Source of the DNA: Pseudoroseicyclus_A sp041714655
GTDB lineage: Bacteria; Pseudomonadota; Alphaproteobacteria; Rhodobacterales; Rhodobacteraceae
Direction of reading: 5' to 3'
DNA: 64,000 nucleotides
Assembly (NCBI RefSeq): GCF_041714655.1
Contig: NZ_CP168219.1
Location: 1,550,001 to 1,614,000 of the forward strand
A program made the translations under genes and the position numbers. The first letter of the stretch is position 1. Each line of letters opens with the position of its first letter. The notes under the pieces were generated by a model. That model was given only the letters and a program-made list of their open reading frames with translations, ran no database searches and was not told the DNA's origin. This document shows, in pieces, positions 24,751-34,748 of the stretch.

Positions 24751-25368
24751 TCAGTCGTCCGGCCGGATCAGCCCGAGCCCGCGCAGATAGACGCCGATGC
24801 CGGTCTCGAGGAGGTCCTCCGGCGGGAAGGGCGATTTGGTGCCCGGCGAGCCCCGCGCGAAGAGCTCCACCACCCCGTGGCTCAGCGCCCAGATATGGGC
24901 GGAGAACATCTGCGGCGGCGGCCGGCGGCTGGCCGGGATATGCTCCGAGAGCTTGACCGCGGCCTTCTGCATGACGCCGAGCGCCTTGTCGGCGGCGGCG
25001 GCCAGATCGGGGTTGCGCTGGATCGAGATGCCGCTTTCGAACATCGCGACGTAGTGCCCAGGGTACTTGCGGGCAAAGGCGAGATAGGCGCGGCCGACCT
25101 TCTCGAAGGCGGCGAGCGCCGTGGGCTTGCCGCCGTTATAGGCGTAATCCATCAGGTCGCCGAAGATCTCGTAGCCCTGCCGCGCCGCCTCGGCGATCAG
25201 ATCCTCCCGGCCCTCGAAATGCCGGTAGACGGCGGCGGGCGTGACGCCGGCGCCGCGCGCGGCTTCCGAGAGCGTGAAGCCGGTCGGCCCCTTCTCCTCG
25301 ATCAGCTCCAGCGCTGCCTGCACCAGCGCCTCGCGCAGGTTGCCGTGGTGATAGCCCTGTTTCGCCAT
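24751..25368 (-). CDS. TetR/AcrR family transcriptional regulator
   Basis: A 205-aa regulator starting at ATG 25368 (MAKQGYHHGNLREALVQAAL). The N-terminal helix-turn-helix GFTLSEAARGAGVTPAAVYR and the following HFEGREDLIAEAARQGYE are standard TetR sequence; the C-terminal domain resembles the TetR_C WHG type (MFESGISIQRNPDLA). It follows ppk2 by 14 bp on the same strand, so the two are probably co-transcribed. It lies 190 bp upstream of the MBL gene. Confidence 0.92.
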   Translation of the reverse strand: MAKQGYHHGNLREALVQAALELIEEKGPTGFTLSEAARGAGVTPAAVYRHFEGREDLIAEAARQGYEIFGDLMDYAYNGGKPTALAAFEKVGRAYLAFARKYPGHYVAMFESGISIQRNPDLAAAADKALGVMQKAAVKLSEHIPASRRPPPQMFSAHIWALSHGVVELFARGSPGTKSPFPPEDLLETGIGVYLRGLGLIRPDD

Positions 25369-25382
25369 GTCAGGCGGCCGCC

Positions 25383-26255
25383 TCAGCCACGGGTCCAGAG
25401 CTCCGGGCCGCCCGCGATGGATTCGTCGACCGGGCCGATCTCTTCGAGATCCTTGCCGTCGTAGTCGAGCCCGTGCAGCAGCGCGCGGATGAGGTTGATC
25501 CGCGCCCGGCGCTTGTCGTCGGAGCGCACGATGGTCCAGGGCGCGCCGGTGGTATGGGTGACGAAGAGCGTCTCTTCGATGGCCTCGGAATAGGCATCCC
25601 AGCGCTTGAGACCCTCGACGTCGATCCAGCTCAGCTTCCATTGCTTGAGCGGCTCGGTCTCGCGGTCGAGGAAGCGGTCGAGCTGGCTGGCGCGGCCGAC
25701 GTTGAGCCAGAACTTGAAGAGCTTGATGCCCTCGCCGGTGAGGAGCTCCTCGAAGGGGTTCACCTGCTCGAACCAGCGGGCGCGCTCCTCGTCGGTGCAG
25801 AAGTCGAAGACCTTCTCGACGATGCCGCGATTGTACCAGGAGCGGTCGAACAGCACCATTTCACCGGCCGCGGGCAGATGCTTCACATAGCGCTGGAAGT
25901 ACCATTCGGTGGCTTCCGTCTCCGTCGGTTTGGGCAGCGCGATGACAGGGGCGCCGCGCGGGTTGAGATTTTCGGTGAGTGCCTTGATCGTGCCGCCCTT
26001 GCCGGCGGCATCGCGCCCCTCGAAGACGACGGCGATCCGGTCGCCCCGCGCCTTGACCGAGGCCTGCAACCGCACGAGCTGGCGCTGCAGCCGCGCCATC
26101 TTGCGCTTGTATTTCTTCTTCGAGAGCCGCTCGGCATAGGGCCAGTCGGGGTTGGTCACGTCGCCCTTCTTCGCCTCCTCGAGCAGCTCGCGGACCTCGT
26201 CCGGCGCCTCATGCTCGAGATAGTGGGAAATGGCGCCGTCGAAGGGCAGGGTCAT
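25383..26255 (-). CDS. ppk2: polyphosphate kinase 2
   Basis: A 290-aa single-domain PPK2, which uses polyphosphate to phosphorylate nucleoside diphosphates (class I activity expected for this length). The Walker A loop VVFEGRDAAGKGGTIKAL, Walker B-like VLFDRSWYNRGIVEKVF and the lid-region segments KLFKFWLNVGRASQLDRF are clear, along with SPEEQ-like positions replaced by the family's RFLDRETEPLKQWKLSWID. Cytoplasmic. Coupled downstream to a TetR regulator. PPK1 is not in the window. Confidence 0.94.
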   Translation of the reverse strand: MTLPFDGAISHYLEHEAPDEVRELLEEAKKGDVTNPDWPYAERLSKKKYKRKMARLQRQLVRLQASVKARGDRIAVVFEGRDAAGKGGTIKALTENLNPRGAPVIALPKPTETEATEWYFQRYVKHLPAAGEMVLFDRSWYNRGIVEKVFDFCTDEERARWFEQVNPFEELLTGEGIKLFKFWLNVGRASQLDRFLDRETEPLKQWKLSWIDVEGLKRWDAYSEAIEETLFVTHTTGAPWTIVRSDDKRRARINLIRALLHGLDYDGKDLEEIGPVDESIAGGPELWTRG

Positions 26256-26313
26256 GGGGGTCCAATCGGTTAACGGCCGCGAAGCTACAAGGAAATATGG
26301 GGCCGGGAGGGGC

Positions 26314-27243
26314 CTAGATCAATCCGGCGCTGCGGGCGGCGCGGGTTATCGCGGCCTGCGTGGCCTCCGGGTCGGCATGGTGCGGCATGTGGCCGACGCC
26401 GGGCAGAAGCGTCAGCGTGGCGCGGGGCAGGCAAGAGGCGATGCCCCGGGCATTGAGATCGGCGCCACAGGTGGAATCGGCCAGCCCGTGGACGACCTCA
26501 ACCGGGATACCGAGGCTCGGGTAATCCGGCGCCATGAGGTGGAGCGCGGCGGAGAGGCCGCGCACCTGCCGGCCGTTCTCGGCGAGCGAGCGACGGCGGA
26601 GCGTGAGCGGCGCGCCGATGGCCTCCACATAGCCGGGCGGCGGGGTCTGGGGGGCGAAGATGCCGCCCAGCGCCCTCGCCACGTCGCGCTTGCGGGCAAA
26701 GACGCTCATGAGCGGCGCGGTCGTCCAGCGGCCCCACCAGGAGCCGGTGGCGGCATAGAAGCTGCTGAGCGGCCCGTCATAGGGCATCATGGCGCCGCCG
26801 AGCGTGACGATGGCGGCAGCGGAGCCGTCACGCGGCCAGCCGAGGGCCACGGCGGCTCCGAAGGAATGGCCGACGATGACGGCGGGCGCGGCGCCGAGCT
26901 GCGCCGCCGCCTTCGCCAGATGGCGAGCCTGATCGGCGGGCGCCGGATGGCCGGGCAGGGGGGCCGAATGGCCGAGCCCGGGCCGGTCGAAGGCGATGAC
27001 CCGGAACTGCGGCGCCAGGCGCGCCATGAGGTCGAAGGAGAAATTCCGCAGGTTCCCCCCCGCGCCATGGATGAGGATCACCGCCGGGCCGCGCCCTGCC
27101 TCGAGCACATGGACCTTGAGCCCGTCTACCTCGATCAGGCGCCCGACGGGCGGGCAGGCGGCCTCGGCCCGGGCGCGCTGGCGGCGGACGCCGAGGGCGA
27201 CGAGCGCCACCGCCGCCGCCAGCACCCCGAGCGCCCAGATCAT
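26314..27243 (-). CDS. membrane-anchored alpha/beta hydrolase
   Basis: A 309-aa protein with an N-terminal hydrophobic anchor (MIWALGVLAAAVALVALGV) followed by a classical alpha/beta hydrolase: oxyanion region LIHGAGGN, FDRPGLGHS, nucleophile elbow VVGHSFGAAVAL-type (VIVGHSFGAAV), acid near HGLADSTCGADL, His in GVGHMPHH. Its start overlaps the metA stop (ATGA), suggesting co-translation, although a link with methionine synthesis is not obvious. Substrate unknown. Confidence 0.87.
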   Translation of the reverse strand: MIWALGVLAAAVALVALGVRRQRARAEAACPPVGRLIEVDGLKVHVLEAGRGPAVILIHGAGGNLRNFSFDLMARLAPQFRVIAFDRPGLGHSAPLPGHPAPADQARHLAKAAAQLGAAPAVIVGHSFGAAVALGWPRDGSAAAIVTLGGAMMPYDGPLSSFYAATGSWWGRWTTAPLMSVFARKRDVARALGGIFAPQTPPPGYVEAIGAPLTLRRRSLAENGRQVRGLSAALHLMAPDYPSLGIPVEVVHGLADSTCGADLNARGIASCLPRATLTLLPGVGHMPHHADPEATQAAITRAARSAGLI

Positions 27244-28163
27244 CTGCCGATCTCGGCAAGGTCGAACGGCGTCGTCTGGTAGATCTCGTTGATCCAGTTG
27301 CCGTAGAGGAGATGCGCGTGGCTCCGCCAGCGGTTGATCGGCGTCTTCGTCGGATCATTGCCCGGATAGTAATTCGCCGGCACGTCGATCGGGGTCCCGG
27401 CCGCGATGTCGCGGTCGTATTCCTCCTTCAGCGTGTGGCTGTCGTATTCCAGGTGATTGATGATGTAGAGCGCCCGGTGGCCCGGGTCGTGCACGAGGCA
27501 GGGGCCCGTCTCGTCGGCGGTCATCAGCGTTGTGAGGCCGGGGGCGCGGTCGATATCCTCCTGTCGCATCTCTGTCCAGCGGCTGACGGGCATGGTGCAA
27601 TCGTCGGAGAAGCCCCGAAGGAACGGCGAGGCGGGGGCGAGGCTGTGGTGGCGGAAGCAGCCGAAGGCCTTCTTCGGCAGGATGTGCTTCGGCACGCCGT
27701 GGAAATGCCAGGCCATGGCCATGCCGCCCCAGCAGACGCCGAAGGTCGAATGCACATGGGTCTGCGTCCAGTCCATCACCCGGGTGAGTTCCTCCCAATA
27801 GGTGACATCCTCGAACTCGAGGTGCTCGATGGGGGCGCCGGTGATGATGAAGCCGTCGAAGCGCTCGCCGGCGGCCTCGACCTCGCTGAAGGGGCGGTAG
27901 AACTCCTCCATATGCGCGGCGGCGGTGTTGCGCGCCTGGTGATCGCTCATGCGGATGAGGCTGAGCTCGATCTGGAGCGGCGTCGCGCCGATCAGCCGGG
28001 CGAACTGCGTCTCCGTCTGGATCTTCTTCGGCATGAGGTTGAGGAGCCCGATGCGGAGCGGGCGGATGTCCTGCCGCGCGGCGCGCAGATCGCCCATGAC
28101 CATGACGCCCTCACCGTCGAGAACGGTGTAGGCGGGCAGGGTCTCGGGCAGCTTGATGGGCAT
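27240..28163 (-). CDS. metA: homoserine O-acetyltransferase (MetA family)
   Basis: A 307-aa enzyme of the first committed step of methionine synthesis, acylating homoserine. The class I glutamine-amidotransferase-like fold shows the catalytic Cys144 (FGVCWGGMAMAW) and His237 with Glu239 (LYIINHLEYD). The specificity position, Gly111 in the E. coli succinyl enzyme, is Glu113 here (ITGAPIEHLEF); Glu at this site marks acetyl-CoA users. Length is normal. The upstream gene on the same strand ends 28 bp before its start, leaving no room for a SAM riboswitch leader. Confidence 0.94.
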   Translation of the reverse strand: MPIKLPETLPAYTVLDGEGVMVMGDLRAARQDIRPLRIGLLNLMPKKIQTETQFARLIGATPLQIELSLIRMSDHQARNTAAAHMEEFYRPFSEVEAAGERFDGFIITGAPIEHLEFEDVTYWEELTRVMDWTQTHVHSTFGVCWGGMAMAWHFHGVPKHILPKKAFGCFRHHSLAPASPFLRGFSDDCTMPVSRWTEMRQEDIDRAPGLTTLMTADETGPCLVHDPGHRALYIINHLEYDSHTLKEEYDRDIAAGTPIDVPANYYPGNDPTKTPINRWRSHAHLLYGNWINEIYQTTPFDLAEIGR

Positions 28164-28191
28164 CGGGGCCTCCTTCGGGGAAGGCCGTTAT

Positions 28192-29061
28192 CTAGGCCGC
28201 GGCGGCGCGACGCTCAAGGGCGGCGGCGATGACGTGGTTGAAGCTCTCTTCATCCGCCACGCCCGCGGCCTCCTCGGCAGAGATCGTGACCCCCCGGCGC
28301 GCCATGGCCGCATAGCGCGGCTGGCGATGCGCGAGGGCGCGCGCATAGGCGAAGCGGATGAAGGCATCGGGGTCGACCGCCTCGGGCGCCTTGCCGGTCT
28401 CGGCGAGATAGAGCGCCCAGACCTCGGCGAGGAAGGCCGGCTGATAGGCCATGGGCTTCGGCGCCGCATCGAAGCGGCGGATCAGTTCGGCCTCGTGCTC
28501 GGGCGTGCCCTCGATCCAGACGAGGAGGCAGGTTGCCTCGAGCTCCGCCAGGATCGGGTCGTCCGGATCTTCCGGCGCGACCCATTCGCAGATGGAGCCG
28601 CCGGAATCGCAGATGAAGTTCGGATAGCCGTAGAGCGACTCGGCCCGGGTGGCGAAATGCGCGGTGTCGTGCAGCGCCGCGATCTCGGCCTCGCGGAAGC
28701 GCGCCTGCCGCGCCTGGTATTCCGCCACCGCGAGCCCGCCCTTCGCCGGATCGCCCGGCTTGCCGAGCCAGGACGAGACGGCGGCGAGATTGCCGAAGGT
28801 GAGGTTGGCGGTGACGCGGATCGAATCCGTCATCAGCAGCTCGCGCAGGAAGGGCACGGCCATGGCCTCGCGCTTGGCGTTGTCGGCGATGGCCTCGTCG
28901 AGATAGCGCGAGCCGATGCGGTAATCGACCGAGTAGTGAAACCAGCGGCCGGTGGCGCGCAGGCGCTGGCTGATATGCGTCTTGCCAAGGCCGGACATGC
29001 CGAAAAGAAGCACGCGCTTCTCCGACGCCGCCAGCCAGTCCTCCGCGGTCTCATAGAGCAT
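28192..29061 (-). CDS. P-loop ATPase/kinase-like protein, function unknown
   Basis: A 289-aa protein with Walker A GMSGLGKTHISQRLR at residues 20-30 and YSVDYRIGSRYLDEAIAD after it, in the position of a kinase substrate loop. CDSGGSICEWV and TCLLVWIEGTPEHEAELIRR are striking conserved-looking segments. I do not recognise the product. The small-kinase-like order of Walker A and a following D-x-R region suggests phosphorylation of a small molecule, or a nucleotide-dependent switch. It lies 28 bp upstream of metA on the same strand. Confidence 0.7.
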   Translation of the reverse strand: MLYETAEDWLAASEKRVLLFGMSGLGKTHISQRLRATGRWFHYSVDYRIGSRYLDEAIADNAKREAMAVPFLRELLMTDSIRVTANLTFGNLAAVSSWLGKPGDPAKGGLAVAEYQARQARFREAEIAALHDTAHFATRAESLYGYPNFICDSGGSICEWVAPEDPDDPILAELEATCLLVWIEGTPEHEAELIRRFDAAPKPMAYQPAFLAEVWALYLAETGKAPEAVDPDAFIRFAYARALAHRQPRYAAMARRGVTISAEEAAGVADEESFNHVIAAALERRAAAA

Positions 29062-29070
29062 GGGGAGGGG

Positions 29071-30003
29071 TTACCTCGGCGCCTGACGCCGCGCCAGACG
29101 GATTCGGCGGATGAGCCTGCCATCTATGGCCACAAGGCCGCAGGCGATGAGCGCGAAGCCGGGCCAGGCGCGCAGGGGCAGCGTCTCGCCGAGGATGACG
29201 GCGCCGAGCGCCACGCCGATGGGCGCGACGAGCAGCGTCACCAGCAGCGTGTTGCCCGAGCCGGCCGCGGCCATGATGCGATAGTAGAGGATGAAGGCGA
29301 AGGCCGTGGCGGCGAGCGCGAGGTAAAGGACGGCGCCGATGGCCCCGGCCGGCAGGGCGCCCGGCGGGCCGGAGAGCGCGAAGGCCAGCGGCACGGCGAG
29401 AAGCGAAGCGCCGGTGAGCATCCCGGCGGCGGAGGTGAGCGGCGGCAGATGCGCAAGGCGCCGCCGCGCCCAGACGCTGGCGAGCCCGTAGCTGACCGTC
29501 GCGCCGAGGATGGCGAGCTGGCCAAGCGCCGTCGGGTCGAAGCCCGAGAGCGCCGCCGGCCCGATGACCAGCACGACGCCGGAGAAGCCCAGGGCCAGCC
29601 CCGCCGCCTTGGCGCCCGTCATCCGCTCGTCGGTGAAGGCGATGGCGGCGAAGCTCATCCCCCAGAGCGCCGTGGAGGCATTGAGGATCGCGGCCAGCCC
29701 CGAGGGCACATGCTGCTGACCCCAGGCGATCAGCGTGAAGGGGATGACATTGTTGAGCCCGCCCATGACGATCAGCGCCCCCCAGAGCCCCCAGCCGCGC
29801 GGCAGGGGCTGGCGGGCGACGAGCACGGCGATCCAGAGGACGGGCACCGACAGTGCCGTCCGCCCGGCCGTGATCCAGGCCGGGGCCGTGCCGCCGAGGG
29901 CGACGGAATTGGCAAGGAAGGTGGCGCCCCAGATCAGCGCCAGGGTGAGCATCTGCGCCCAGGTGACGCCGGAGATGGATTTCTGAACGGGGAGTGCGGT
30001 CAT
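29071..30003 (-). CDS. EamA family (DMT superfamily) transporter
   Basis: A 310-aa inner-membrane protein with ten hydrophobic helices in two EamA repeats (about 15-145 and 155-300). Typical motifs: LALIWGATFLANSVAL in the first helix, FTLIAWGQQHVPSGLAAILN at the end of the first repeat and the matching ILGETLPLRAWPGFALIACG in the second. The start ATG 30003 begins the homologous part. The family exports metabolites or amino acids; substrate unknown. It lies 9 bp downstream in antisense order of the ATPase gene, in the same direction, and may be in its operon. Confidence 0.9.
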   Translation of the reverse strand: MTALPVQKSISGVTWAQMLTLALIWGATFLANSVALGGTAPAWITAGRTALSVPVLWIAVLVARQPLPRGWGLWGALIVMGGLNNVIPFTLIAWGQQHVPSGLAAILNASTALWGMSFAAIAFTDERMTGAKAAGLALGFSGVVLVIGPAALSGFDPTALGQLAILGATVSYGLASVWARRRLAHLPPLTSAAGMLTGASLLAVPLAFALSGPPGALPAGAIGAVLYLALAATAFAFILYYRIMAAAGSGNTLLVTLLVAPIGVALGAVILGETLPLRAWPGFALIACGLVAIDGRLIRRIRLARRQAPR

Positions 30004-30058
30004 GGATCCGCTTGTCCACCGCGGCGCGGGGGCGCGCAATCCGGAACCTGCGGGAAGG

Positions 30059-30087
30059 CGCGCCCCGGGGAGAGCCCCCGGGGCGCG
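30059..30087. terminator. strong hairpin after the FadL-like gene
   Basis: CGCGCCCCGGGG (30059-30070) pairs with CCCCGGGGCGCG (30076-30087), loop AGAGC. It lies just after the stop of the minus-strand porin gene and before the EamA start. No T run is visible. Confidence 0.65.
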
Positions 30088-30093
30088 ACGCGG

Positions 30094-31158
30094 TCAGAAG
30101 CGGAAGCCCAGCGACAGGCCGTAGGCCAGCGAATGGTTGCCGCTGAAGTCCGCGTTGGTGAATTCGGCGGTGGTGTCGCCGAAGCGGGTGTAGTTCACCC
30201 CCGCGGTGATCTCGGCATTGCCGACGGTATAGGTGCCGCCGACGCTCAGCCCGATCCGCCCGTCGGTCGGATCGAGGTTCGAGGCCGGCAGCTCGTTCGA
30301 CGCTTCATACCGCACCGTCGCCGAGGCGGCGAAGGCCTCGGAGAAGCGGTAGCCGACGCCGAGGCTGTAGGTATAGACGTCGTTGCTGTAGTCGATCAGG
30401 TCGGTGCCGGTCTGGCCGATGTCGATGTCGGTTTCCGTCCAATCCGACCAGCGCACGCCCGCCATCAGAAGCGTGTTGGCGGCGATCCCGGTCTGGACGT
30501 CGAGGCTCACCGATTGCGGAAATTCGTATTCCGTCGGCCCGAAGTTGATGACGCCGGCACCGGCAATGCCAGTGGTCTCGTGGCTCATCGAGATAGCCGA
30601 GGCATAGGTCAGCGCGGCGCGGAGCGCGATATCGGGGATCTCGTAGCTGGCGCCGACCAGATATCCGGTGCCCGAGGCGGGGGCGAAATCGGTCGTCACG
30701 GCGCCCATGGTCAGCGTGCCGTCGGCCGTGACCATCCGGGCCCCGGCGTGGACGGCGAAGTTCTCGTTCAGCCGGTAGCGGCCGAGCGCCGTCACGCCGA
30801 CGCTGGAGATCGTGCCGACCGCATCGACGGGATAGCCCGGATCGGCGTCGGAATAATCGATGCCGGCGCCATAGGGCGTGTCGATGATGATGCCGAAGGA
30901 CAGGTTGGTGCCGATATCGGTCTTCAGCGCGAAGCTGTACTGGCTGTAATCCTGCAGCATGTTGCCGGAGCTGAGGACGCCGCCGATCTGGCCGGAGACA
31001 TCGGGCATCACGAGCCCGTAGCTCAACTCGGCATAGCCGCCACTCTCGAAGATCGGCGAGATGTCGATGCCGGTGCGGTCGAGCCCGCCGGCGAAGGCGG
31101 GGGCGGCGCCGGCAAGAAGCGCGGCAACGGCGGCCGCCGACTTATGCAGGTGTGTCAT
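30094..31158 (-). CDS. OmpP1/FadL-like outer-membrane porin
   Basis: A 354-aa outer-membrane beta-barrel protein. Signal peptide MTHLHKSAAAVAALLAGAAP then AFAGG. The mature protein starts with LDRTGIDISPIFESGGYAEL, a FadL-like hatch region, is rich in alternating beta strands and ends in GLSLGFRF with the C-terminal Phe that outer-membrane barrels need for BAM. FadL proteins pass long-chain fatty acids or other hydrophobic substrates across the outer membrane. Start ATG 31158 has GGGAGGAA before it. Single gene with a terminator. Confidence 0.85.
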   Translation of the reverse strand: MTHLHKSAAAVAALLAGAAPAFAGGLDRTGIDISPIFESGGYAELSYGLVMPDVSGQIGGVLSSGNMLQDYSQYSFALKTDIGTNLSFGIIIDTPYGAGIDYSDADPGYPVDAVGTISSVGVTALGRYRLNENFAVHAGARMVTADGTLTMGAVTTDFAPASGTGYLVGASYEIPDIALRAALTYASAISMSHETTGIAGAGVINFGPTEYEFPQSVSLDVQTGIAANTLLMAGVRWSDWTETDIDIGQTGTDLIDYSNDVYTYSLGVGYRFSEAFAASATVRYEASNELPASNLDPTDGRIGLSVGGTYTVGNAEITAGVNYTRFGDTTAEFTNADFSGNHSLAYGLSLGFRF

Positions 31159-31269
31159 GTGGTTCCTCCCAAGAACGCGTCACCGGAATGTGAAACGTTA
31201 ATCGCGCCGCTCTCCCTTGGGTCAATATGCGACCCCGCGTCACGGAAAATGGGCCTGCCGGACGTGTCT

Positions 31270-32139
31270 TCAGCGCCGCGCCGGGGCCTGGCCGCGGGTG
31301 AGGTTCAGCGTGTTGCCGGCGAAGATCAGCGCCGCGCCGAGGAAGACGAAGATGTCGAGCGGCTCGGCGTAGAAGATCGCCCCGATGACGGCGATGAGCG
31401 GCAGGCGGGCGAAGTCGATGGGCATGACGATGGCCGCCGGCGCCAGCTTCAGCGCCGTCGTCAGGCAGAAATGCGCGACGACCCCGCCGCAGCCGACGAT
31501 GACCAGCCAGCCGATGTTGCGCATCCCCGGCAAGGCGATGTCGCCGTCATAGCCAGCGCAGATCAGCCCGAAGGCGGCCTGCATGATGACGAGCCAGAAG
31601 AGGATCGAGGTGATCTTCTCGTGCCGCGTCAGCCGCCGCGTGAAGATCGCCGTGAGCGCGAAGCCGATGGCCGCCAGCGCCGCGGCGACCAGCCCGGGCG
31701 AGAGCGCCTCGGGCGAGGGGCGCGTGACCACGAGGATGCCGGCAAAGCCCATCAGCGCCGCGAGGAGGCCGATGGCGGTGATCCGTTCCTTCAAGAGCAG
31801 CGGCGAGAGCAGGATGACCCAGATCGGCGAGGTGAATTCCAGCGCGAAGACCTGGGCGAGCGGGATGAGCGGGATGGCGAAGAACCACAGGTTCTGCCCG
31901 GTGAAATGGCACAGGTTGCGGATGGCATGAAGCGGCAGGCGGCTCGCCCGTACGTCCTTCAGGTGGCCCGTGGCCGCGGCCGTGCCGAGGACGAGCACGA
32001 TGCCGACCAGCGAGCGGTAGAACATGATCTCGAACGTGTCGAACTGCCCCGCAAGGCTTCGCCCGGCGATGGCCATCGTCGAGAAGGCGACGACGGCGCC
32101 GATCATCCAGACGGCGGCTTTCCCGGCCTCCGAACGCAC
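31270..32139 (-). CDS. EamA family (DMT superfamily) transporter (GTG start)
   Basis: A 289-aa, ten-helix inner-membrane transporter. Starts at GTG 32139 with GGAGGAG 6 bases upstream. Repeats: helix 1 AAVWMIGAVVAFSTMAIAGR; FHTGQN-type segment NLCHFTGQNLWFFAIPLIPL; second repeat VMPIDFARLPLIAVIGAIFY, EPLDIFVFLGAALIFAGN. It resembles the RhaT/YdcZ-like exporters; substrate unknown. It is not similar enough to the 29071 gene to be a recent duplicate. Confidence 0.9.
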   Translation of the reverse strand: MRSEAGKAAVWMIGAVVAFSTMAIAGRSLAGQFDTFEIMFYRSLVGIVLVLGTAAATGHLKDVRASRLPLHAIRNLCHFTGQNLWFFAIPLIPLAQVFALEFTSPIWVILLSPLLLKERITAIGLLAALMGFAGILVVTRPSPEALSPGLVAAALAAIGFALTAIFTRRLTRHEKITSILFWLVIMQAAFGLICAGYDGDIALPGMRNIGWLVIVGCGGVVAHFCLTTALKLAPAAIVMPIDFARLPLIAVIGAIFYAEPLDIFVFLGAALIFAGNTLNLTRGQAPARR

Positions 32140-32299
32140 GCTGATCTCCTCCCCCCATGCAACGCCGGGACGCTAGGCGCGGGCGCGGGGAATGGAAAGG
32201 GCGGACGGGCGGGTGCCTGCGAGGTCAGGGCAGAAGCGCCTGGGCCCGGCCATCAAGGTCGCGCCGGGCGCGCCGCGGATCAGCCGGCGTGCGCGCGGA

Positions 32300-33868
<1,569 letters not shown>

Positions 33869-34017
33869 GCCTCCGATTAGGCAGGCGCGGGGCAGGGCGC
33901 AAGAGGGGCGGGGGAGGATAACATTTGATGGAGCCCCACGCGGGAAACACAGCCATCGGCGCGGCGTTGTAGGGGCAAGGCGGGCGACAGGCCCGCACCA
34001 AGCCAAGGAGGCTGACC

Positions 34018-34500
34018 ATGAAGGATCTGCAAGAGCTGTTCGTCCACTTCCTCCGCGACATCTACTACGCGGAGAAGAAGATCGCGAAAACGCTGCCGAA
34101 GATGGCCCGCAAGGCCGAATCGGCGGACCTGAAGGAGGCGTTCGAGTCGCATCTCGAAGAGACCGAGGGCCATATCGCCAAGCTCGAGACCGTCTTCGAG
34201 CTTCTGGGCCTCAAGGCCCGCGGCGTCACCTGCGCCGCCATCAACGGCATCCTCGAAGAGGGTGACGAGATCATATCCGAAGCCGAGAACGGCGACACGC
34301 GCGATGCCGGCATGATCGCCGCGGCGCAGGCCGTCGAGCATTACGAGATCACGCGCTACGGCACGCTCGTCGCCTGGGCCAAGACGCTCGGCCACAAGGG
34401 TGCCATCGCGCCGCTCGAGGAGATCCTCGATCAGGAATATGCCGCCGACAAGAAGCTGTCCTCCTTCGCCGAAAAGCGGCTGAACGAGGAAGCCGCCTGA
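34018..34500 (+). CDS. DUF892 ferritin-like protein (YciE/YciF family)
   Basis: A 160-aa four-helix ferritin-like protein. It starts MKDLQELFVHFLRDIYYAEK, the family's usual opening; the di-metal ligands are expected from E19, E47-E49, H52 (ESHLEETEGHIAKLE), and the C-terminal helices QAVEHYEITRYG and EILDQEYAADKKLSS. The family is stress-associated in enterobacteria; the function is not settled. Ribosome site AAGGAGG just before the ATG. A strong terminator follows, so it is monocistronic. Confidence 0.92.
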   Translation: MKDLQELFVHFLRDIYYAEKKIAKTLPKMARKAESADLKEAFESHLEETEGHIAKLETVFELLGLKARGVTCAAINGILEEGDEIISEAENGDTRDAGMIAAAQAVEHYEITRYGTLVAWAKTLGHKGAIAPLEEILDQEYAADKKLSSFAEKRLNEEAA

Positions 34501-34589
34501 AGGTCGGCCCTGGATGGGGCGCCAGAGGGCGCCCCTGACGGCGCCCGAGACGGTCGCGCGGCCTGGTTGTGAGCGGGGCGGCGCGGCAG

Positions 34590-34620
34590 AAGGCCCGGGA
34601 GGGAGACCTCCCGGGCCTTT
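34590..34620 (+). terminator. Rho-independent terminator after the DUF892 gene
   Basis: AAGGCCCGGGAGG, loop GAGA, CCTCCCGGGCCTT, then T residues. Lies 90 bp after the stop. Confidence 0.85.
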
Positions 34621-34748
34621 CGCATGCCGCAGAGCCCGGCTCGGGCGGCGCCATGTCGTTTTCTCCCCCCAGATGGCGCAAACCTCTCCCCCCTCTTTCC
34701 GCTTAAGCCGTATCAGGCCGGAAACGGATCCGCGAAAGGGCGCGTGCG

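Noticed and set aside
28164..28191. SAM riboswitch before metA
   Set aside because: Only 28 bp separate metA from the upstream gene on the same strand, too little for a SAM riboswitch.
30001..32139. The two EamA transporters as a recent duplication
   Set aside because: Their sequences diverge widely and only the fold pattern is shared.
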